11,033 nt of DNA from assembly GCA_025463965.1 (NCBI GenBank), contig JAODBN010000354.1, positions 1-11,033 on the forward strand, read 5' to 3'. Positions 1-6,794 of this stretch are shown here, piece after piece. A program made the position numbers and the translations under genes. The DNA is from Acidimicrobiaceae bacterium (GTDB taxonomy: Bacteria; Actinomycetota; Acidimicrobiia; Acidimicrobiales; Bog-793). The notes beneath the pieces were generated by a model. That model ran no database searches and had not been told where the DNA came from. It saw only the letters and a list, made by a program, of their open reading frames with translations. Position 1 is the first letter of the stretch, and the number at the start of each line of letters is the position of its first letter.

Positions 1-395
1 GTGTGCTGGTGGGACTCCACGCCGATCTTCACGTTCTCAAAGGCGGTGAGCGCGTTGAACAGGCGGCTCGTCTGGAAGGTGCGGGCGATCCCGGCCCGAT
101 TGACTCGGTGCGGCTTGGTGCCGACCACCGAGAGCGTCGCGCCGTCTGCCCGGTGGAACAAGATCGTTCCCTCCTGCGGGGTATAGACCCCGGTCAAGCA
201 GTTGAACAACGAGGTCTTCCCCGCGCCGTTCGGGCCGATCACCGAGAGGATCTCGCCCCGGCGCTGGCGCAACGAGACGTCGTTGAGGCTCGTCAGTCCT
301 CCGAATCGGAGGGTGACGTGGTCGACCTCCACGATCGAGAGGGCGGGATCGACGGCGGTGGCCGCGGCGATCGCGGCGCTCGTGGCGGTGCTCAT
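1..395 (-). CDS. livG: HAAT-family ABC transporter ATP-binding protein LivG, N-terminal part (runs off left edge)
   Basis: ATPase that powers import of branched-chain amino acids or related amides, acting on the cytoplasmic face with LivH and LivM. The first 131 residues are visible and no stop falls in the window. About 19 leader residues precede the ABC domain (VDHVTLRFGGLTSLNDVSL). The Walker A motif GPNGAGKTS lies near residues 54-62. A Q-loop segment of LivG type (GIARTFQTSRLFNALTAFENV) lies near residues 102-122. The signature motif and Walker B would be beyond the edge. The ATG overlaps the livM stop as ATGA, so translation is probably coupled. A GPNGAGKT Walker A plus RTFQ..RLF is typical of LivG rather than LivF. 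The family assignment is firm; the exact substrate is not visible. Confidence 0.93.
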   Translation of the reverse strand, partial: MSTATSAAIAAATAVDPALSIVEVDHVTLRFGGLTSLNDVSLRQRRGEILSVIGPNGAGKTSLFNCLTGVYTPQEGTILFHRADGATLSVVGTKPHRVNRAGIARTFQTSRLFNALTAFENVKIGVESHQH

Positions 396-1786
396 ACGAC
401 CGGGTCGCTGCTGCCGCTCATGGCGTCGGCGGTCCCCACGCCGTGCTCGGCGAGGCCGATTTCGCGCTTTCGGCGCTTGGAAGGGATGAGGCCGACGGGC
501 CGGAAGATCATCATCAGCACGAGGATTGCGCCGAGGTAGATGTACAGATCTTGCTGTTGGAAGCCGAACAGTGGATGGACTCGCAGATATTGCGGCAGCC
601 ACTGGAGCACCGCGGCGCCGACTACCGCACCGGCCAGCGACCCCATCCCGCCGAAGATCACGAGTACCAGGATGAGGATCGACAGCTGCACGGTGAAGTC
701 GCCAGGCTCCACGAAGCTGATCTGGCTCGCCACGATCATCCCGGCGAACCCCGAGGTCGACGCGCCGATTGCGAACGCCATCACCTTGTACTTGAGCACG
801 CTCACGCCCGAGGCCTCGGCAGCGACCTCGTCCTCCCGGATGGCGCTCCAGGCTCTCCCGACCCGGGAGTGTTCAAGGAAGGAGAAGGCGACGAGGGCGA
901 TGACGACGAAGCCGAGTAGCAGGTAGTAGTACGGGAGTGACGCGATCCCCCAGGCGTAATTGATGCCGAAGAGGTGGATCGAGAAGTGCGGGATGTTGAT
1001 GACGCCCTGCGCCCCTCCGGTCACTCCGGTGAGGTTGTTCGCCACGATCTGGATGATCTCGCCGAACCCGAGGGTGAGGATTGCAAGATAGTCACCCCGA
1101 AGCCGCAGGGCCGGGGTCCCGAGCAGCACACCGGCGAGCATCGCTGCTGCGATGGCGAACGGTATCGCCCAGAACGGATTGAGGTGGAAGATCGGGTGCA
1201 CCGGCAACGCGCCGGTCCAGTAGGCGTCCGAGTAGGCGCCGATGGCGAAGAAGGCGATGTAGCCGAGGTCCAGTAGGCCGGCGTACCCGACCACGACATT
1301 CAAGCCGATGGCCAAAAGGACGTACACGCCGATCTGCTCAACGAGCACGCTCTGCCAGAAGCTGTTGAGGTAGATCGGGTAGACGATCGCTACCGCCAAG
1401 ATCGCCAAGAGGACGACGGCTCGCACGCGTCGGTCGGGGAGCAGCCGCCGCGGTGCGCCGGTCACTCGGTCGTTGAGGCGTCGGATGCTCGCCCCGTAAC
1501 GACGACGCAGCGTCATCAGCGCCCACACCACTGCACCGATCCCCAGGAAGGCGAAGATGCGCGGATGGAGCAACGCCCCACTCAGTCCCGAGGTCATCGA
1601 GATGCCGTCGCCCTCGGGCCCGGTCATAAGTGCGAGCACGACCCCGCCGACGAGGCAGGCAAATAGCCGGCGCGCCTCGTCGTTGTGCCAGAGGCGGAGG
1701 AACTGTGTTTTGCGGTCGTTCGCCACCGACTGGCCACCGGCCGTCGGCTGGGTACCGGGGGGTGTCGCCGGCAGCGTGGCGCTCAT
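392..1786 (-). CDS. livM: Branched-chain amino-acid-type ABC permease LivM
   Basis: Integral membrane permease subunit that pairs with LivH to form the channel. It has 464 residues. LivM hallmarks are GLNVVVGYAGLLDLGYIAFFAIGAY (residues 161-185), LRLRGDYLAILTLGFGEI (227-244), the ATPase-contact loop EHSRVGRAWSAIREDEVAAEASGV (305-328), and FGGMGSLAGAVVGA (378-391). About ten hydrophobic segments are visible. Two lie in an N-terminal extension (about 41-55 and 77-92) before a basic linker at 94-122. E. coli LivM (425 aa) also carries extra N-terminal helices, so this is within the family range. The C-terminal 35 residues are hydrophilic and poorly conserved in appearance. The ATG follows GAGGAG, which overlaps the livH stop 10 bp upstream. 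The TGA overlaps the livG ATG by 4 bp. Confidence 0.95.
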   Translation of the reverse strand: MSATLPATPPGTQPTAGGQSVANDRKTQFLRLWHNDEARRLFACLVGGVVLALMTGPEGDGISMTSGLSGALLHPRIFAFLGIGAVVWALMTLRRRYGASIRRLNDRVTGAPRRLLPDRRVRAVVLLAILAVAIVYPIYLNSFWQSVLVEQIGVYVLLAIGLNVVVGYAGLLDLGYIAFFAIGAYSDAYWTGALPVHPIFHLNPFWAIPFAIAAAMLAGVLLGTPALRLRGDYLAILTLGFGEIIQIVANNLTGVTGGAQGVINIPHFSIHLFGINYAWGIASLPYYYLLLGFVVIALVAFSFLEHSRVGRAWSAIREDEVAAEASGVSVLKYKVMAFAIGASTSGFAGMIVASQISFVEPGDFTVQLSILILVLVIFGGMGSLAGAVVGAAVLQWLPQYLRVHPLFGFQQQDLYIYLGAILVLMMIFRPVGLIPSKRRKREIGLAEHGVGTADAMSGSSDPVV

Positions 1787-1796
1787 CGGTTGCTCC

Positions 1797-2723
1797 TCAT
1801 GCCGACCGTCCCAGGCGTTCGCCGAGGATGCCGGTCGGGCGGATCATCAGTACGAGGACGAGGATCCCGAACGCGATGACGTCGCGCCAGGATGCCTGGG
1901 TGCATGCCACGCCTAGGTTCTCGACGATCCCCAGCAGCAGGCCGCCGAGCACCGCTCCCCGGATGTTGCCGATCCCGCCAAGTACCGCTGCGGTGAAGGC
2001 CTTCAAGGCGGGTGTGAAGCCCATGGTGAACACCACGCCTGCGCTCAAGCCGAACAGGAAGCCGGCCGCACCCCCGAGGATCCCGCCGACGACGAAGGTC
2101 TGGGAGATGACACGGTCGATGTTGACGCCCATGAGGCTCGCAGTCTCGGCGTCCTGGGCGACCGCCCGGATGCCCTTGCCGAGCTTGGTCACTGCGACGA
2201 CGCGGTCAACGAGCACGAGCATCACCACGGCTGAGATCGCGATCACGATGTAGTAGGTCTGCACCACGGCACCGAAGATCGTGAAGACAGGGCCGTTGGT
2301 GAACGGCGAAGGGATCTCGAGCGCGTTGCGCCCGAATTCCTTGCCGGCGAGGTTGTACAAGAAATACGACGCCCCGATGGCACTGATCAAGAAGGCCAAT
2401 CTCGGAGCGTGTCGGCGCCGGAGCGGGCGATAGGCGATCCGCTCAAGGAGGAAAGCCACGAGCGCGCCACCCGTTCCTCCGGCGAGCACGCCGAGTACGA
2501 CGAAGCCCACCGAGGCGATCCCGTGCGGCGTGCTCGATCCCATGGCTGCACGCAGCACGAAGTAGCTAGCGAAGCCCCCGCTCATGAATACCTCGCTGTG
2601 GGCGAAGTTGATGAGCTGGAGCACGCCGTACACAAGGGTGTAACCGAGCGCGATCAGCGCATAGAGGAAACCGTCTGCAAGGCCTGAGACGACGAGGTTC
2701 CAGAAGTTCGAGGTGAAGCACAT
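1797..2723 (-). CDS. livH: Branched-chain amino-acid-type ABC permease LivH
   Basis: Membrane permease partner of LivM. It has 308 residues from the chosen ATG, the usual LivH length. The N-terminus SGLADGFLYALIALGYTLVYGVLQLINFAHSEVFMSGG (13-50) is the classic LivH signature. The ATPase-contact loop KLGKGIRAVAQDAETASLMGVN (180-201) and the C-terminal FTAAVLGGIGNIRGAVLGGLLLGIVE (243-268) also match. About eight membrane segments are visible. The reading frame stays open to a TTG ten codons upstream (position 2753), but that codon has no ribosome-binding site. The internal ATG has GGGGAG nine bases upstream, so the shorter start is preferred. livM begins 10 bp after the stop. Confidence 0.94.
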   Translation of the reverse strand: MCFTSNFWNLVVSGLADGFLYALIALGYTLVYGVLQLINFAHSEVFMSGGFASYFVLRAAMGSSTPHGIASVGFVVLGVLAGGTGGALVAFLLERIAYRPLRRRHAPRLAFLISAIGASYFLYNLAGKEFGRNALEIPSPFTNGPVFTIFGAVVQTYYIVIAISAVVMLVLVDRVVAVTKLGKGIRAVAQDAETASLMGVNIDRVISQTFVVGGILGGAAGFLFGLSAGVVFTMGFTPALKAFTAAVLGGIGNIRGAVLGGLLLGIVENLGVACTQASWRDVIAFGILVLVLMIRPTGILGERLGRSA

Positions 2724-2732
2724 CGGTTGGGT

Positions 2733-2738
2733 CTCCCC
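2733..2738 (-). promoter_or_regulatory. Ribosome-binding site deciding the livH start
   Basis: On the minus strand the sequence reads GGGGAG followed by nine bases and then ATG (2723-2721). This supports the ATG over the upstream in-frame TTG at 2753-2751, which is preceded only by a CG-rich stretch without a purine-rich motif. Confidence 0.65.
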
Positions 2739-2803
2739 GGGTTTCCCCCACAAGGCCGCGAGAGGGCCGATTGACGAGGCCTGTCACGAGCGCGCTGACC
2801 GGG

Positions 2804-2837
2804 CAAGGGGGCCGCGCCGACTGGCGCGACCCCCTTG
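2804..2837 (-). terminator. Strong stem-loop between livK and livH (partial terminator or 3' stabiliser)
   Basis: Two 15-base arms (2804-2818 and 2823-2837) flank a 4-base loop. On the plus strand one position is a C/A mismatch. Transcribed from the minus strand the same position is a G.U wobble, so all 15 positions pair only in the livK-to-livH direction. It starts 18 bases after the livK stop and is not followed by a U-run, so it is not a classical intrinsic terminator. This position fits an attenuating or mRNA-stabilising hairpin that lets the binding protein be made in excess over the permeases. The pairing is seen directly; the role is inferred. Confidence 0.6.
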
Positions 2838-2854
2838 ATCCGGTTCAAGACGTG

Positions 2855-4063
2855 CTAACCGACCAGCTGGGTGACCGGCCCGAGCTCGACGATCTTTCCG
2901 TTCTGCACCTGGTATTCGTAGACGGTGCTGCCAGCGATGTTGCCGTTGCTGAGGAAGTGGACCCGCTTCGTGAGGCCCGGGTAGACCGCCTTGTGCAAGG
3001 CGGTCACGAGTGCCGCGCGGCTGATCGACTTGTTGCCAAGCTTCTTCAGCGTGGAGATGATCGTGTTCGCTGCGTCGTAGGCCTCGGCCGAGTACGTGCC
3101 GACCGGGAAGCCGGCCAGCTTCTTGAAGCCGGACGAGAACGCCTTGTCCGCCGACGAGTTGCCGAGGTTGGTGCACGCGCAGGACAGAACCGTCTTCGCG
3201 GCCACCGACGTGCCAGCCTGGCTCACGTAGTGAGGGTCGAGGCTGCCGTCGTCGGACATGAGCTGGCCGGTGTAACCGGCCGCCCGCAGCGCCTTGGCGA
3301 AGAGGGCGAAGTCGCAGTAGTAGCCGGCGTAGAAGGTCACCGGGTCATGGGTCTGCTGCACCTGGGTCGCCAGCGCGCCGTACTCCTGCACGTTGCCGGT
3401 TCCGGCCTGGCACTGGGTTGTCCCCGGCGCCTGCTGGTGCGTGATCTTCGCGCCGAGCGACGTCGCCTTGGCGTCGAAGGCCGACACGAGGCCGACGGCG
3501 TAGGAGCTGGCGTCGTCGACGGTGTAGATGCCCTTCGCCTTTAGCTTCTGTACGGCGTAGGTGGCGTCTGCCGGGCCCTGGGCATTGTCGTCAGCGACGA
3601 CCCTGAAGAAGTTCTTCCATCCCTCGTCGGCCAGAATCGGCGCGGTAGCCGAAGGGCTGACCGTGGCGAGGTGCGCTGCGGCAAAGGACGGCTCGGCCGC
3701 CTTGGTCGCTCCGGAGAACGCCGGACCGACAACGGCGACAACCGACTTGTTGTCGATCAGGCCCTGGGCGGTCGTCGGCGACTGGGTGGCAGAGCCACCG
3801 TCGTCGGCGGGCGTGAACTTCAGCTTGAAGGGCAACGAGCCGAAGGTCGAGCCGGAGTTGGCCTGGTTGACGGCGAGTTGCACGGCGTACTTCATGTTCA
3901 GGCCGAGCTGCTGGTTGCCTCCCGAGAGCGGACCCTCGTAGGCGATCGTGTAGGTCGGCTTTGAGCTGGCCTGTGCCGCAGTGGTGGCCATACCGGCGAG
4001 GGACGTAAGCCCCAGCACCGTGGCCGCCATGGGCACCCCCAGCCTCTTGATCCCGAGATGCAT
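2855..4063 (-). CDS. livK: HAAT-family (LivJ/LivK-like) substrate-binding protein
   Basis: Exported type I periplasmic-binding-fold protein that captures substrate for LivHMG. It has 402 residues. The signal peptide has a basic start (MHLGIKRLG), a hydrophobic core at about 11-28 and a likely signal peptidase I site near AQA-SS (30-33). There is no lipobox cysteine. Family features are TIAYEGPLSGGNQQLGLNMKYAVQLAVNQAN (39-69), ADDGGSATQ with ligand-loop VVGPAFSGATKAAEP (111-125), and NFFRVVADDNAQGPADATYAV (151-171). Four cysteines (218, 250, 295, 297) could form disulphides. The ATG has GGGAG five bases upstream. It is the first gene of the minus-strand operon. Substrate could be branched-chain amino acids, other amino acids, amides or urea; the sequence does not decide. 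Confidence 0.9.
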   Translation of the reverse strand: MHLGIKRLGVPMAATVLGLTSLAGMATTAAQASSKPTYTIAYEGPLSGGNQQLGLNMKYAVQLAVNQANSGSTFGSLPFKLKFTPADDGGSATQSPTTAQGLIDNKSVVAVVGPAFSGATKAAEPSFAAAHLATVSPSATAPILADEGWKNFFRVVADDNAQGPADATYAVQKLKAKGIYTVDDASSYAVGLVSAFDAKATSLGAKITHQQAPGTTQCQAGTGNVQEYGALATQVQQTHDPVTFYAGYYCDFALFAKALRAAGYTGQLMSDDGSLDPHYVSQAGTSVAAKTVLSCACTNLGNSSADKAFSSGFKKLAGFPVGTYSAEAYDAANTIISTLKKLGNKSISRAALVTALHKAVYPGLTKRVHFLSNGNIAGSTVYEYQVQNGKIVELGPVTQLVG

Positions 4064-4215
4064 CGAGTCTCCCTTTCTCCTGCAATAGAGCCCAGTCCCC
4101 CCGGGTGGGCTGGCGGAATGCTACTCAGTCCATCTGCTGGTCGGGTGGGGTTCACGGTTTATTCATGCGAGCGCTCTCGCCCGCCGCGAGCTCGTTGCCA
4201 TGGCAGGATCGCTCG
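4064..4215. promoter_or_regulatory. Divergent promoter region between livK and the YbaK-like gene
   Basis: This 152-bp gap lies between divergent genes and must hold both promoters. On the minus strand TAGCAT (4123-4118) is a possible livK -10, but no good -35 is seen at the normal distance. A 6-bp inverted repeat (4089-4094 AGCCCA with 4106-4111 TGGGCT) lies in the presumed livK leader. No clear operator for a known regulator is recognised. Confidence 0.35.
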
Positions 4216-4680
4216 ATGCACCCGAACGCGGTTCGGATCCAAGCGTTGTTGCGGCAAGCCGGGGCGACAGGAGAGGTGCGCGAGGTCGACGGATCGGCCC
4301 GAACGGCCGCAGATGCCGCTGCTTCGCTCGGCTGCGAGGTGGCGGCCATTGCCAACAGCCTTGTTTTCCTCGCCGACGGCAACGCCATCCTTGTCCTCAC
4401 CAGTGGTGCGCACCGGGTCGATCCGGTGCTAGTGGCGCAACGGATCGGCGTCGGCACCATGTCGCGGGCGGATCCGCAACAGGTTCGCGCCGCCACCGGC
4501 CAGCCGATTGGGGCAGTCTCTCCGGTGGGCCACCCAAGACAGTTGCGTGTGCTGATTGACTCAGAGTTGCGCGCCCACTCGACGATCTGGGCGGCGGCAG
4601 GCACTCCGCACACGGTGTTTCCGACCACCTTCGAGGAGCTGGCACGGATCACCCACGCCGAAGAGGTCACCGTCGCCTGA
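4216..4680 (+). CDS. YbaK/EbsC-family (aminoacyl-tRNA deacylase-like) protein
   Basis: Members of this fold hydrolyse mischarged tRNAs, for example Cys-tRNA(Pro) by YbaK, in the cytoplasm. The 154-residue length matches a stand-alone YbaK domain. Visible family segments are CEVAAIANSLVFLADGNAILVLTSGAHRVD (40-69), MSRADPQQVRAATGQPIGAVSPVGHP (82-107) and STIWAAAGTPHTVFPTTFEEL (122-142). They follow the YbaK order: substrate loop, TGY..GGISPLG-like loop, then the C-terminal GG/LD region. Aligned by motif, E. coli YbaK VYKTLLV corresponds to IANSLVF here, so catalytic Lys46 would be Asn47. The frame is open upstream to 4105, but the ATG at 4216 has AGGA seven bases before it and gives the family's normal N-terminus. 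Deacylase activity is therefore uncertain; the fold assignment is good. Confidence 0.8.
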   Translation: MHPNAVRIQALLRQAGATGEVREVDGSARTAADAAASLGCEVAAIANSLVFLADGNAILVLTSGAHRVDPVLVAQRIGVGTMSRADPQQVRAATGQPIGAVSPVGHPRQLRVLIDSELRAHSTIWAAAGTPHTVFPTTFEELARITHAEEVTVA

Positions 4681-4713
4681 GGACGTGGCCTGAGGACGTC
4701 GCCTGAGGACGTC
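4675..4713 (+). repeat. Triple 13-bp tandem repeat at the 3' end of the YbaK-like gene
   Basis: The unit GCCTGAGGACGTN occurs three times head to tail (4675-4687, 4688-4700, 4701-4713), differing only in the last base. The first copy contains the gene's own stop codon. Because 13 is not a multiple of three, the three TGA triplets (4678, 4691, 4704) fall in three different frames. The last copy joins the following CT to form the palindrome AGGACGTCCT (4706-4715). Confidence 0.9.
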
Positions 4714-4792
4714 CTGCGCCGCGCCACGGATCGGCCAGTGGGGGCGGATCTCTGGTCTGGCGCTGATCTGGTCGGTTCCCGCCCGACCTACC

Positions 4793-5173
4793 ATGAAGGT
4801 GATGCGTCGCCGCTGGTTCTCACGCCGAGCGCTCGGGCTCCACCTGGTCCTTTTGATCTGGTTTCCCGGGTGCGTGCTTGCCGGCTGGTGGCAGGCCACG
4901 GTCGCCATGTCGGGCAATGCCCTGAGCTATCTCTACGCCGTGGAGTGGCCGGCGTTCGCGATCTTCGGCGCGGTCGTCTGGTGGAACCTCATCCACGACG
5001 ATCCGGGAGCCGTCGGGAGCAGAGCGTTGCGACGCGCCCAGCGCAGGGCCGCGGCGGGCCCCGGCCAGGAGCTGGTGCGGCGCAGCGACGAAGAGGACCC
5101 CGAGCTCGCGGCCTACAACGCCTACCTCGCCTCGCTCGCCGAGCAGGGCCCGAAGACGTGGCGACGCCATTGA
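4793..5173 (+). CDS. Small membrane protein resembling mycobacterial LprD (Rv1343c type)
   Basis: It has 126 residues and unknown molecular function. After a basic start (MKVMRRRWFSRR) there are two membrane segments, about 13-33 and 46-65. The intervening and following segment GNALSYLYAVEWPAFAIFGAVVWWNLIHDDPG (41-72) has the GN..SY.Y..EWP.FA.....WW.L.H look I associate with this actinobacterial family. The C-terminal half is hydrophilic, charged and probably cytoplasmic. WFPGC (23-27) is a poor lipobox match, so lipidation is doubtful. No clear ribosome-binding site precedes the ATG at 4793; an ATG at 4802 is an alternative. It overlaps the DUF3817 gene by 16 bp. The same pairing (lprD next to Rv1342c) exists in Mycobacterium by my recollection, which supports the call. 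Confidence 0.65.
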   Translation: MKVMRRRWFSRRALGLHLVLLIWFPGCVLAGWWQATVAMSGNALSYLYAVEWPAFAIFGAVVWWNLIHDDPGAVGSRALRRAQRRAAAGPGQELVRRSDEEDPELAAYNAYLASLAEQGPKTWRRH

Positions 5174-5601
5174 GCGGGATCCGCGGCGCGCTGCTGCGCT
5201 ACCGGGTGATGGCCTGGACGGTGGGGGTTGGACTTCTCGTTCTCGTCCTGGTGGGTATCCCGCTCCAGTTCGCCGCGAACTCGCCCGGGGTGGTCATGGT
5301 GGTCGGGCCCATCCATGGCTTCCTCTACGTGGTCTATCTCTTCTTCGCCCTCGACGTGGCCCGGCGGGCACGTTTCAGCCCCCTCCAGCTGGCGATGATG
5401 GTCGGAGCCGGCCTGCTGCCCTTCCTGGCCTTCTTCATCGAGCGGAGAGTGACCGCGCTGGTCGAGGCCGAGGCGGCCCGCATCGACGAGGGCGCGGTCC
5501 CGCGCCTGTGGGGGCCGGCGGTCATGCCGGGCCGACCCTCACCCGAGGATGATCGACCAGACGAGCGGGGAAGCGGCATCGGTTCGGCGCCGCGTCACTG
5601 A
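5158..5601 (+). CDS. DUF3817 integral membrane protein
   Basis: A conserved actinobacterial membrane protein of unknown function. From the GTG at 5158 it has 147 residues. Three membrane segments are visible (about 19-37, 44-66, 77-95). The family core RYRVMAWTVGVGLLVLVLVGIPLQF (14-38) is followed by VVMVVGPIHGFLYVVYLFFALDVARR (45-70), including the GP.HGFLY motif. The C-terminal 50 residues are hydrophilic and Pro/Asp/Glu-rich, apparently lineage-specific. The GTG follows AGGG about nine bases upstream and lies inside the preceding gene, giving a 16-bp overlap. A TTG at 5170, also overlapping the previous stop, is an alternative start. The next gene begins 8 bp after the stop. Confidence 0.8.
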   Translation: MATPLSGIRGALLRYRVMAWTVGVGLLVLVLVGIPLQFAANSPGVVMVVGPIHGFLYVVYLFFALDVARRARFSPLQLAMMVGAGLLPFLAFFIERRVTALVEAEAARIDEGAVPRLWGPAVMPGRPSPEDDRPDERGSGIGSAPRH

Positions 5602-5609
5602 AGCGACCC

Positions 5610-6794
5610 GTGCGAGTGCTGATCGCGTCCTCGATTGGGGGCGTAGGACATCTCAACCCGCTGCTCTCGTTCCTAAAGGACGGCGAGTACCCGCCCGACC
5701 AGGTACTCGTCGTCGTCCCGCCCGAGCTGGAAGGCCACGTGGCGGCGAGCGGGCTTCCGTACGAGGTCGGGGGAGCGCCTCCGCAACAAGAAGTGGCGGC
5801 GATCCGCTCGCTGCTCCCGGCCCTCGACCCGGTGAAGGCCTCCGAGCTGGTGGAGCGGGAACTGTTCGGTCGGCTCGCCACCGGCGCCATGCTCCCGACG
5901 CTCGAGCGGGTGGTCGAGGCGTGGCACCCCCACCTCGTGCTGCGCGAGCCGTGTGAGTACGCGTCCGCGGCGGTGGCGACCCGAGCGGGCATTCCCTTTG
6001 CCACCGTGGCGATCTCCGTCGCCGACGGCGAGGCGCGTTGCCTGAACCTCGCCGAGCCCGTCCTCGAGCCTTACGCGAGCGGATTGGCCGCGCAGATCCG
6101 CCGCTCGCCCTACCTCACCCGATTTCCGCCCTCCATCGACCCGGAGGTCTTCCCGGTCACCCTCCGCTACCGGGAGCCGACGACCGATGCCCAATCGCTC
6201 CCGGACTGGTGGCCTGGGCGTGAGGGCCCTCTCGTCTACATGACCTTCGGCACCGTTTTCGGCCAGCTGGAGCTTGCAGGCGACGGCTATCGCCGTGCCC
6301 TCGAGGCAGCGGCGGAGCTCTCTGCCCGGGTCCTTCTCACCGTCGGTCCGGGGACCGACCCGGCGAGTCTGCCGGCGCCGCCCCCAAACGTCCGCCTCGA
6401 GCGGTACGTCCCCCAGCAGGACGTGCTCGACGCGGCATCGCTCGTGATCACCCACGGCGGATCCGGCACCTGTCTCGGCGCGCTGGCGGCCGGGGTTCCC
6501 CTCGTGGTGGTCCCCTTCTTCGCCGACCAGTTCGAGAACGGCCGCCGGCTCGCCCGGGCCGGTGCGGCGCTCGTCGCCGCCCCGGAGGTCCGAGGAGCAG
6601 TCAGTGCCAATGACAGCCAGCGCATCGTCGGGGCGGCACGCGCCGTCCTCGGCGACCCGGCCTACCGCCGGGCGGCGGCGGCACTGTCGGCGGAGATCCG
6701 AGATTCGCCGTGCGTGGACGAGCTGCTGCAAGATCGACTGCTGGTGGTCGCCAGCGCAGCGATCGGCAACGACGAGGTCCACAGCGATGAGTGA
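5610..6794 (+). CDS. GT1/UGT-type glycosyltransferase (GT-B fold)
   Basis: Predicted to transfer a sugar from a nucleotide-sugar donor to a small-molecule or lipid acceptor. It has 394 residues, typical of bacterial macrolide- or MGT-type enzymes. The N-terminal acceptor domain begins MRVLIASSIGGVGHLNPLLSFL; His14 in the GH.NP motif sits where many family members have the catalytic base. The C-terminal donor domain has VYMTFGTVFG (209-218), LERYVPQQDVLDAASLVITHGGSGTCLGALAAGVPLVVVPFFADQFENGRRL (263-314) and a Gly-rich end. HGGSGT and DQ.EN are the donor-binding signature. There are no membrane helices. The GTG start has no strong ribosome-binding site and probably relies on coupling to the gene 8 bp upstream. 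The stop overlaps the SIS gene start by 8 bp. Donor and acceptor are unknown. Confidence 0.88.
   Translation: MRVLIASSIGGVGHLNPLLSFLKDGEYPPDQVLVVVPPELEGHVAASGLPYEVGGAPPQQEVAAIRSLLPALDPVKASELVERELFGRLATGAMLPTLERVVEAWHPHLVLREPCEYASAAVATRAGIPFATVAISVADGEARCLNLAEPVLEPYASGLAAQIRRSPYLTRFPPSIDPEVFPVTLRYREPTTDAQSLPDWWPGREGPLVYMTFGTVFGQLELAGDGYRRALEAAAELSARVLLTVGPGTDPASLPAPPPNVRLERYVPQQDVLDAASLVITHGGSGTCLGALAAGVPLVVVPFFADQFENGRRLARAGAALVAAPEVRGAVSANDSQRIVGAARAVLGDPAYRRAAAALSAEIRDSPCVDELLQDRLLVVASAAIGNDEVHSDE

Noticed and set aside
3..539. Long plus-strand open frame opposite livG/livM
   Set aside because: Antisense shadow of high-GC coding sequence; the opposite strand encodes clear LivG and LivM motifs.
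2724..2753. TTG at 2753 as the livH start, adding ten residues
   Set aside because: No ribosome-binding site precedes it, while the internal ATG has GGGGAG at good spacing and gives the normal family length.
4023..4063. Possible lipoprotein signal in the livK signal peptide
   Set aside because: No cysteine occurs in the first 200 residues, so a lipobox is impossible from any plausible start.
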